Source: Chromatocurvus sp046260215 (GTDB lineage Bacteria > Pseudomonadota > Gammaproteobacteria > Pseudomonadales > Halieaceae). Taken from it: 15,530 nucleotides of DNA. Made by a program: the position numbers and the translations under genes. The stretch is taken from assembly GCA_046260215.1 (NCBI GenBank), contig JBHEPQ010000298.1:1-15530 (forward strand), in the 5' to 3' direction. This document shows, piece by piece, positions 6,466 to 13,083 of this stretch (position 1 is the first letter of the stretch; each line of letters begins with the position of its first letter). The notes beneath the pieces were generated by a model. It was not told the origin of the DNA. It did not search any database and saw only the letters and a list, made by a program, of their open reading frames with translations.

Positions 6466-7835
6466 GCGACGGTGCCCGGGCTGCATGCCTCCAGGGCTTT
6501 CAGGAAAGCCCCGACCTTGTCGAAGGTTTCCTGATATTCGGCGGCGCAGCGTGAGTCGGCGACCAGTCCTCCGCCTGCCCAGCAATGCAGGTGGCCGCCT
6601 TCTGCGACAAAGGAGCGAATCAGAATGTTGCTGTCCATGCGGCCGCTGTTGCACAGGTAGAACAGGGTCCCGCAATAGGCCTGCCGCGGAGCAGGTTCCA
6701 GTTCGGCGATAATCTGCATTGCCCGTCGCTTGGGCGCACCCGTCACGGAGCCACCGGGAAAGCTGTCACGCAGCAGCTCTATTGCACTGCGTTCACCCTG
6801 CAGGGTACCGTTTATCGTGCTGACCAGGTGGTGCACCGTCGGATAACTGCGCAGGGCAAACAGGGATTCGACACGTATGCTGCCCGCTTGACAGTTTCGA
6901 CCAATGTCGTTGCGTAGCAGATCGACAATCATCAGGTTTTCCGCGCGGTCTTTGCTGCTGTTCTGCAGTTCGCTGGCGATGTCACGATCGCGTTCCGGGT
7001 TGCTGTCGCGTGGTCGCGTTCCCTTGATAGGCTGGGTCGACACATTGCCGCTGCACAGGGAAAGAAAGCGCTCGGGTGAGAGGCAAAGCAGGGCACTGCC
7101 ATTGCCTGCGTCGACGTACCCGGCGAAGGCGGCCGCAGCCAGCGGGCGCAGCAGTCGGTAGGCGCTGAATGGGTCGCCGCTGAAGGGAGCGCTGAATCTC
7201 TGAGCAAGGTTGACCTGATAGCAGTCTCCGGCCTGTATGTAGTCGCTGACACGGGAGAATGCCTCCGCGTACTCGCCGGCGGACAGGTTGGTCCGGAATT
7301 CCCGGTTCAGGTGGAACGGGGCGGTCAATCCGGGGGCGGCTTGCACGCGTCGCACGATTTCATCGATGTACGCGTCTGCAACGCCGGCTTCTGCGACCAC
7401 GGTGCTTCTGCGCGTGGCGTGGTCCTGCACTATTGCCCAGGGATAGTAGCCGACCTGCGCCGCTGGCATGCCGCCGAAATCGTCCGCCGCTCTTAGACCG
7501 TGCAGTGGCAGCCCGGCGTCATATCCCAGAAAACCGATCAGGCCGCCCGCAAATGGCAGATTATCATCCGCTTCAGTCGGGGAGGTAGCGCTATCAAGAT
7601 GTATCCGATTGAGGCGTGTAAAAAAATCATCGACGGCCCTGGCGTCCGGTCCGGGTGCCAGACTCACGCTACGCTCTGGATCCGGGTCGGCAGCCAAGAT
7701 GTCGTAGCGCCCGGCGTCATCAAGACCATTGCCGCTGTCGAGCAGCACCGCTCCCGGCAGGTCGCGCAGGGTGCTGAAAATGGCCGTGGCATCCCGCCTG
7801 TAGGGCAACTCAACCCGGCGTGGCGTGCCGCTCAA
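6459..7835 (-). CDS. pabB: Aminodeoxychorismate synthase component I PabB
   Basis: A 458-residue chorismate-using enzyme. With the PabA glutaminase it makes 4-amino-4-deoxychorismate for p-aminobenzoate and folate. The catalytic lysine motif PIKGTRPR is at 269-276 (Lys271), which marks PabB rather than anthranilate synthase TrpE, whose motif has Ala instead of Lys. Other chorismate-binding segments are NLAQRFSAPF, LSPERFL (252-258), ENLMIVDLLRNDIGR (299-313), FPGGSVTGAPKRRAM (359-373) and the GGGLVADS region. The LLDS (31-34) N-terminal element matches the tryptophan-binding pocket of E. coli PabB. The only in-frame starts are TTG 7835 or TTG 7808; an in-frame stop lies upstream. The TTG has no good ribosome binding site. 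pabA is absent from the window. Confidence 0.93.
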   Translation of the reverse strand: MSGTPRRVELPYRRDATAIFSTLRDLPGAVLLDSGNGLDDAGRYDILAADPDPERSVSLAPGPDARAVDDFFTRLNRIHLDSATSPTEADDNLPFAGGLIGFLGYDAGLPLHGLRAADDFGGMPAAQVGYYPWAIVQDHATRRSTVVAEAGVADAYIDEIVRRVQAAPGLTAPFHLNREFRTNLSAGEYAEAFSRVSDYIQAGDCYQVNLAQRFSAPFSGDPFSAYRLLRPLAAAAFAGYVDAGNGSALLCLSPERFLSLCSGNVSTQPIKGTRPRDSNPERDRDIASELQNSSKDRAENLMIVDLLRNDIGRNCQAGSIRVESLFALRSYPTVHHLVSTINGTLQGERSAIELLRDSFPGGSVTGAPKRRAMQIIAELEPAPRQAYCGTLFYLCNSGRMDSNILIRSFVAEGGHLHCWAGGGLVADSRCAAEYQETFDKVGAFLKALEACSPGTVAQ

Positions 7836-7855
7836 AGTAGGACCAGAGCTGTCAT
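7832..7855 (-). other. Seven-codon mini-ORF overlapping the pabB TTG start
   Basis: On the minus strand an ATG at 7855 with GAGG 4 nt upstream (7863-7860) opens a frame encoding MTALVLL. It stops at TGA 7834-7832, overlapping the pabB TTG start (7835-7833) by 2 nt. Either it is a leader coupling ribosomes to pabB, or a single-base error separates the natural ATG from the pabB frame. Confidence 0.4.
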
Positions 7856-7870
7856 GAAACCTCGGTATAA

Positions 7871-7876
7871 GTTATA
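7871..7876 (-). promoter_or_regulatory. Possible -10 element for pabB
   Basis: TATAAC on the minus strand (5 of 6 to TATAAT) would start transcription near 7864, only about 29 nt before the TTG start of pabB. A second, poorer element TATACC lies at 7868-7863. No recognisable -35 is found at the proper distance from either, so this is a weak call. Confidence 0.25.
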
Positions 7877-7890
7877 AGACCTTGTTTAGA

Positions 7891-7919
7891 TTGACTTTGA
7901 CGCGTGGCGTAGCTATGGT
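7891..7919 (+). promoter_or_regulatory. Sigma70-type promoter of the propionyl-CoA operon
   Basis: TTGACT (7891-7896, 5 of 6 to TTGACA) and TATGGT (7914-7919, 4 of 6 to TATAAT) have an ideal 17 bp spacer. Transcription would begin near 7926, leaving an untranslated leader of about 140 nt before the carboxyltransferase gene. It is the best promoter match I found in the window. Confidence 0.55.
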
Positions 7920-8066
7920 CTGGCTCCGGTTTCGGGCGCCTTGCCAACCGCAGTTCCTGGTTGCTTTAGCACCTGACCTCGTACAACGAAAAAGCATAGA
8001 GGCAGGCGAGCGAGTGCGCTTATCAGAAAGACTCTCGACGCTAGTTTCGTAACGGTGAATCAATCT

Positions 8067-9797
8067 ATGGCAGATAACAAGCATCCTCCCTTCGCGACAC
8101 TGGACAATCCTTTTGCAACGCCTTTCCAGGAGTCTCTCGGCGCTCCCGGGCAGGTGGCGACGGAACCCGGACGCTACGAAGAAACACTGCTGGCGGGCGC
8201 GGCCCTGCAGCGGCGCCCTTATGAAGCAGCGGGCACGCGCAATACGCAGCGCCAGCACCTGAAGCAACGCATGACCGTGTGGGAGCGCATGCGTTATCTC
8301 GCCGACAGTGAACCCACCGTGTATTACCAGAACTGGGGGCCGAATCTCGACGGCGCGTCGTTAGTGACCGCGCTGATTCAGATAGGCGGGCGCGATGTCG
8401 CGATTTACGGTCATGATTTTACGGTCCGCGCCGGGTCCATGGATGCAACCAACGGAAAAAAGCTGGCACGCCTGTTTGAGCTCGCCGCCACACGGCGTAT
8501 TCCGTTGGTGGGCCTGAACGACTCCGCGGGTGCCTACATTCCCGCCGGGGTCGGCGGTCTCGACGGCTATGCGGACGCCTTTACGGCCTTGCGTAAGGTC
8601 AGTGGCGTCGTGCCGAGCATTATGTGCATGTTCGGCTTCAACGCCGGGGGTGGTTCCTATCTGCCGCGCCAGGGCAGCTTCCTGATTCAGCCCAACGACA
8701 CCTTTTTCGGTCTCACTGGCACGGGAGTCGTTAAATCAGTCCTGGGTGAGGATGTGACGCCGGATGAGCTGGGTGGCCCCGGAGTGCATAGCCAGAGCGG
8801 GGTGACGGATTTTGTGGTGCCCGATGAGGTGGCGGCGCTGCGGCGTGTACGCGAACTTCTCAAATACCTGCCGAACAACAATGCAGAACTCGCTCCGCAC
8901 CAGCCCTCTTCAGATCCGGTGTCGCGCAAGACCTGGGATCTCGACATACTGCTGAAGAAAGCGTTCAACTCGCCGACGGGATTCAACACACCCTTCGATA
9001 TCACGGTCATCATTCAGCAGCTCTGCGATCACGGGGATTTTCTCGAGGTACAGGGTGATCGTGCCCGCAATACGGTGACGGCTCTTGGGCGCATGGGAGG
9101 ACACGTGATCGGTTTCGTGGCCAACAACTCCGCTGTGGCGTCAGGACAGATCGACATCGATGCAGCGTACAAGAATGCGCGCTTCATTCGTTTTTGTAAC
9201 CTGTACAACATTCCGGTGATCTTTCTTGAGGATACGACCGGGTTTCTCCCCGGCCGCGAGCAGGAGGGGCGAGGAATCGTGCAGGCTGGGCGTGCCATGC
9301 TGGATGCGATCGTCGACCTGCGCACCCCGCGTTTCCTGGTGCTGGTGCGCAACGCCTTTGGCGGCGCCTACGCGTCTTATAACAACTATCCCACAGGTGC
9401 GGATTTCGTGGTGGCGTTGCCAACGACCCGGGTCGCGGTCATGGGCCCGGCCGGCGTCGAGTATGTTTATAAAGATGAGCTGCGCAAGCTCCGTGGTTCC
9501 CTGGCGGAGCGTATTGCTGCTGAAACCGCGGCGCAGGAAAAGGCCGGTCTGGCCAGTGAGGAAGCGATGGGTGCCGCGCAGTCTCTGGTGCGCGACTGGG
9601 TAAAAAACGAAGAGCAGTCGCTCGCCCGGCGCTATGAACGCGAGCTGATGAACCCGAATGAAGCGCTCAGCCTGGGGTCGATCTCCCAGATCGTCATGCC
9701 CTGGGATCTGCGCCAGGTCCTGACAGATCAGATGGACTTCTGTCTGCGACACTACACGCCGGAGCCTATGCAGTCGGTGCAGCGCGAGTTCCATTGA
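8067..9797 (+). CDS. Acyl-CoA carboxylase carboxyltransferase subunit (probable propionyl-CoA carboxylase beta)
   Basis: A 576-residue carboxyltransferase of the biotin-dependent acyl-CoA carboxylase family, moving CO2 from carboxybiotin to the acyl-CoA alpha carbon. The N domain has NDSAGAYIPAGVGGLDGYAD and the oxyanion-hole glycines G194-G196; the segment ELGGPGVHSQSGVTDFVV and LLKYLPNNN close it. The C domain has LEVQGDRARN, DTTGFLPGREQE and the second oxyanion-hole segment RNAFGGAYASY (G432, G433). Residue 436 after GGAY is Ala, where characterised enzymes have Asp (propionyl) or Ile (acetyl). The chain is somewhat longer than typical PccB (about 510-540), with an extended N-terminus. I favour ATG 8067, with GGTGA 8 nt upstream; GTG 8055 would add four residues. 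First gene of the operon; substrate inferred from the epimerase, mutase and MeaB downstream. Confidence 0.85.
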   Translation: MADNKHPPFATLDNPFATPFQESLGAPGQVATEPGRYEETLLAGAALQRRPYEAAGTRNTQRQHLKQRMTVWERMRYLADSEPTVYYQNWGPNLDGASLVTALIQIGGRDVAIYGHDFTVRAGSMDATNGKKLARLFELAATRRIPLVGLNDSAGAYIPAGVGGLDGYADAFTALRKVSGVVPSIMCMFGFNAGGGSYLPRQGSFLIQPNDTFFGLTGTGVVKSVLGEDVTPDELGGPGVHSQSGVTDFVVPDEVAALRRVRELLKYLPNNNAELAPHQPSSDPVSRKTWDLDILLKKAFNSPTGFNTPFDITVIIQQLCDHGDFLEVQGDRARNTVTALGRMGGHVIGFVANNSAVASGQIDIDAAYKNARFIRFCNLYNIPVIFLEDTTGFLPGREQEGRGIVQAGRAMLDAIVDLRTPRFLVLVRNAFGGAYASYNNYPTGADFVVALPTTRVAVMGPAGVEYVYKDELRKLRGSLAERIAAETAAQEKAGLASEEAMGAAQSLVRDWVKNEEQSLARRYERELMNPNEALSLGSISQIVMPWDLRQVLTDQMDFCLRHYTPEPMQSVQREFH

Positions 9798-9837
9798 GTG
9801 CGACGCGCCGCAAATTTCACACGCCAAGGATGAACCC

Positions 9838-12648
9838 GTGTCAAACGAGCACTATCTTCACAACCCCCTGATTCACGCTGACCGCCGCCTCGGCCGCTCG
9901 CGCTCGCGCTGGGTACAGCAGTTCGACTGTCGCGATATCGCACCGCTGATTATCTGCCGCGGCCCGATTCGCAAGGAGGCGATGGACGTGTTTGCCGAGA
10001 TGGGCGTCACGCACTACGGCATCCTGCTGTCAGAGAAGGATTCCATTGTTTACCAGAACGCCCTGGCGCCGGAGCTGCGCAGTATGGCTGATCCGGATCG
10101 CATCCACCGTGTGCCCGACTACACGGGCACCAATAAAGAAGAGCGCGAGCAGCGCATTACGCAGATTACCCGGATCGCCCGGGATAACGGCTACAATGCG
10201 GTCTTTGCAGGCTATGGTTTCATGGCTGAGGATGAAACCATGGTTGCGGCCATGGAGGCTGCGGGTCTGAATTTCATCGGTCCCTGTTCTCGCACCGTTC
10301 ACGATGCCGGTCTGAAAGATGAGGCCAAGCGTACCGCACTGCGCGTCGGCGTATCGGTGACCCCAGGGGTAGATAACGCGACCGCGCTCACCTTGCTCAA
10401 ACGCTATCCGGACGCTGCATCGCTGCAGGCGCTGGCGCAGGAGCAGCGTCTCGACCTGCCGGCAGTGATTTTCGCACAGGATACCCCCGTCGAGGATCTC
10501 GCCGACCGGGTTCTGGCTGCATCATACGTACGCGGGGTCGATCTCTACACGGTAGAGGAACTGTGCGAGACCGTCACCGAAGTAGTTGCGGGCATGGCGG
10601 AAAAATATCCGAACAATCGTGTGCGCCTGAAGGCCATCAGCGGCGGGGGGGGCAAGGGCCAGCGTATTCTGGGCGTCGGCGAGACAGGGCGCACCGCCGA
10701 ACTGGTCAAAGAGATCCTCAACGAGGTCAAGACGACCGGCGTCGGCGACAACAAGAATGTCCTGGTCGAGCTGAACATCGAGACCACGCGGCACCAGGAA
10801 ATCCAGGTGATCGGCAATGGCGACTGGTGCGTCAGCCTCGGTGGACGTGACTGTTCCCTGCAGATGCATGAGCAGAAACTGCTCGAGGTATCCGTTACCG
10901 ATGAAAGCCTGCGTACCGCGCTGGACATGGCCCGGGAGGAGGGCCGCAGCGAGGAGGCGCAGGTTCTCGAGCAGGACGTGCGCACGCTTTCTGAAATGGA
11001 GGACGAGGCAGCGCGTTTCGGTTCCGCGGTGGGTCTGGATTCGGTGTCGACGTTCGAGTGCATCGTCGATCGCGACCAGCATTTCTTCATGGAGATGAAT
11101 ACACGGATACAGGTAGAACACCGGGTCACGGAGCTGTGTTACGCCCTTCGCTTCAACAATCCGGAGGATCCCGATGACGGCTTCACGGTGAATTCGCTGG
11201 TCGAGGCAATGGTGCTGCTCGCGGCGCATGGCGCGCATCTGCCGAAGCCCGAGCGACTGCTGCGCCACAACGACAGCGTCGAGGCGCGGCTCAACGCAAC
11301 CAACCAGGCGCTGCAGCCCAGCGCCGGCGGCTTGATCGAATTCTGGTCCGATGCGCTGCCGGGAGAAATACGCGACGACCAGGGGATAAGCCTGCACAAC
11401 CCGGACACCGACGTGTTCATGACATACACCCTCGCAGGGGCCTACGATTCCAATATTGCGCTGCTGCTCACCGTGGGCGATACACGGCTCGATGCTTACC
11501 ATCGGATGGCAGAAAGCCTTCGCCGAACGCGTATGCGCGGCAGGGATCTCGCCACAAACCTGGAGTTTCATTACGGACTCGTGAACTGGTTTATCGGCCG
11601 CAATATCAACGCACGCCCCACCACGCGCTTCATCGTACCCTACCTGACGGCGGTCGGTGAGCTGCGTGAACGCGCCGGCAATATCGATCTGCAGCATGCC
11701 TGGCGGCGCTGTCTTGCCAACGCCTGCGAGGGGCTGGAGTCGGGGGCGGCACAGGAATTACGGGCGGTAGCGGAGCTCAAACAGAGCCTGCTGTTGCGAC
11801 CTCTGGAAGTCATGCTTGCGCAGCCCCACGTGTTCAGCGGCTGGCTCAGCACCAACCGTGACAGCTACACGGTAATCGATGGGCGGGTCAGCTGGAACGG
11901 CAATCCTGTCGCCCTGCTTGCAGACCTTTATCAGTACCTGAATATGGATGCGGGGGTGGATGCGCCTGCGTCGCGCGTGATCTGGGACCACGATGATCGC
12001 ATACTGGATGCGGCGCAGGCTTTTTACGCGACGCTGCATGAACGGCTTGGCGAGGACGATTGGCTCGCCCTGCAGACGCTGCTCGAGGCTGACACCACGC
12101 CCGATGGCTTTGATGCCCGGCAGTGGGGGGAGGTACGTGCTGCACATCGCGGCTATCAGGTGGGTACAGATATTCTGGCATTGCTGCCTGCGATCGCCGA
12201 GGATACACATTTCCTCGAGCTTGCCGTAAATCCCGATCTCAGCATCGCTATTCCAGAGGCGCTACTGGACCCGTCTCACCAGGCGACGATGGCGAAGGTG
12301 CTGGTGCCACCACCCGCCGCCAGCGCAGACGAGATTCTGGCGCAGAGCGGCGGCATGTTCTATACGCGGGAAACGCCGGAAAGCACGCCCTATGTGAGTG
12401 TCGGTGACCACTTTGAAGCGGGCGATCCGCTGTATATCATCGAAGTGATGAAAATGTTCAACAAGGTGTATGCACCGTTCGCGGGTACTGTCGATGCGGT
12501 GCTTATCGAGCAGGATGGCGTGATTATCAGCAAGGGGCAGCCACTGTTCCGTATCACCCCCGATGAGCGCGTTGTCCTCGAGTCCGATGAGGCGATTGCG
12601 GCGCGCCGGCGGCAGGTTACGGATGCATTTTTCGATCAGGTTATCTGA
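9838..12648 (+). CDS. Biotin carboxylase with biotin carrier domain (alpha subunit of acyl-CoA carboxylase, divergent)
   Basis: A 936-residue protein carrying ATP-dependent biotin carboxylase and its own biotinyl domain. By alignment to E. coli AccC, Lys160 and Lys265 match ATP lysines 116 and 159, followed by the loop SGGGGKG (268-274). His319 matches His209, Lys347 matches Lys238, and Glu407 and Glu419 match the Mg ligands 276 and 288. R423, Q425, V426 and E427 in EMNTRIQVEH form the bicarbonate site, and Arg484 matches Arg338. Glu345 replaces His236. The biotinyl domain is about 850-906 with EVMKM at 869-873 (biotin on Lys872). Between them lie about 245 residues, possibly a BT-like assembly domain. 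The chain is much longer than usual PccA (about 660-700). GTG start at 9838, with AAGGA 7 nt upstream; 40 nt after the CT gene. Confidence 0.85.
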   Translation: MSNEHYLHNPLIHADRRLGRSRSRWVQQFDCRDIAPLIICRGPIRKEAMDVFAEMGVTHYGILLSEKDSIVYQNALAPELRSMADPDRIHRVPDYTGTNKEEREQRITQITRIARDNGYNAVFAGYGFMAEDETMVAAMEAAGLNFIGPCSRTVHDAGLKDEAKRTALRVGVSVTPGVDNATALTLLKRYPDAASLQALAQEQRLDLPAVIFAQDTPVEDLADRVLAASYVRGVDLYTVEELCETVTEVVAGMAEKYPNNRVRLKAISGGGGKGQRILGVGETGRTAELVKEILNEVKTTGVGDNKNVLVELNIETTRHQEIQVIGNGDWCVSLGGRDCSLQMHEQKLLEVSVTDESLRTALDMAREEGRSEEAQVLEQDVRTLSEMEDEAARFGSAVGLDSVSTFECIVDRDQHFFMEMNTRIQVEHRVTELCYALRFNNPEDPDDGFTVNSLVEAMVLLAAHGAHLPKPERLLRHNDSVEARLNATNQALQPSAGGLIEFWSDALPGEIRDDQGISLHNPDTDVFMTYTLAGAYDSNIALLLTVGDTRLDAYHRMAESLRRTRMRGRDLATNLEFHYGLVNWFIGRNINARPTTRFIVPYLTAVGELRERAGNIDLQHAWRRCLANACEGLESGAAQELRAVAELKQSLLLRPLEVMLAQPHVFSGWLSTNRDSYTVIDGRVSWNGNPVALLADLYQYLNMDAGVDAPASRVIWDHDDRILDAAQAFYATLHERLGEDDWLALQTLLEADTTPDGFDARQWGEVRAAHRGYQVGTDILALLPAIAEDTHFLELAVNPDLSIAIPEALLDPSHQATMAKVLVPPPAASADEILAQSGGMFYTRETPESTPYVSVGDHFEAGDPLYIIEVMKMFNKVYAPFAGTVDAVLIEQDGVIISKGQPLFRITPDERVVLESDEAIAARRRQVTDAFFDQVI

Positions 12649-12657
12649 GGAAAACAT

Positions 12658-13068
12658 ATGATTACTGCGCTCGATCACATTGCCATCGCTGTCCCGGATT
12701 TCGAGGCAGCCATCAAGCGATTCATGGAGGACTTTGGTCTGCCGTTCGACGGCACCGAGGACGTTGCGGATGCCAGGACTTCGACAGCGTTTTTCCCGCT
12801 GCCGCCTACACAGATAGAGCTGGTGCACCCGCTCAACGGCGAGGGCCCTATTGCGGGCTACCTGGAGAAGCGTGGCGGTGGCCTGCATCATCTGTGCTTT
12901 CGATCCGACAATATAGTGGAGGATGTGGAGCGCCTGCGGGCTAAGGGCTACCGGTTCCTCAGCGATGCACCAGCGCCGGGCGCGCACGGTTCACAGATAA
13001 TTTTCATTCACCCGAAAAGCTGCGATGGCGTTCTCATTGAGATCAACCAGCCCGGCGACGATCACTGA
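12658..13068 (+). CDS. mce: Methylmalonyl-CoA epimerase
   Basis: A 136-residue glyoxalase/VOC-fold metalloenzyme that interconverts (S)- and (R)-methylmalonyl-CoA, linking the carboxylase to the mutase. Metal-binding residues are placed as in known epimerases: His7 in LDHIAIAVPD, one of His77/His78 in GGGLHHLCF, and Glu128 in GVLIEINQP. The segment IELVHPLNGEGPIAGYLEK (53-71) is also typical. It is a single-domain length that matches bacterial epimerases. The start ATG 12658 has GAGGA overlapping the stop of the biotin carboxylase gene, and the gene lies 9 nt after that stop, so the subunits are co-translated. The mutase gene follows after 15 nt, which makes the assignment secure among VOC proteins. 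Confidence 0.94.
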   Translation: MITALDHIAIAVPDFEAAIKRFMEDFGLPFDGTEDVADARTSTAFFPLPPTQIELVHPLNGEGPIAGYLEKRGGGLHHLCFRSDNIVEDVERLRAKGYRFLSDAPAPGAHGSQIIFIHPKSCDGVLIEINQPGDDH

Positions 13069-13083
13069 CGCTGGAGACAGGCC

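Larger units (their letters stand above)
7836..8066. other. Divergent intergenic region between pabB and the propionate operon
   Basis: About 230 bp separate the divergent start codons. It holds the pabB mini-ORF and TATAAC/TATACC elements facing pabB, and a strong sigma70-type promoter facing the carboxylase operon. The rest is a leader of roughly 140 nt with a CAACC/GGTTG inverted repeat (7945-7949 and 7959-7963). I see no known riboswitch and no tRNA or small RNA structure I can name. Confidence 0.6.

Noticed and set aside
7926..8066. Cobalamin riboswitch ahead of the B12-dependent pathway operon
   Set aside because: I find no B12-box-like sequence, and the leader is too short for a full cobalamin riboswitch.
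10522..11697. Long minus-strand open frame (391 codons) opposite the biotin carboxylase gene
   Set aside because: It is antisense to conserved catalytic motifs, has no recognisable family or ribosome site, and is expected in GC-rich coding DNA.
8067..12648. Sodium-pumping glutaconyl- or methylmalonyl-CoA decarboxylase instead of a carboxylase
   Set aside because: A full ATP-grasp biotin carboxylase with its catalytic residues is present, and no membrane beta subunit of a decarboxylase is nearby.
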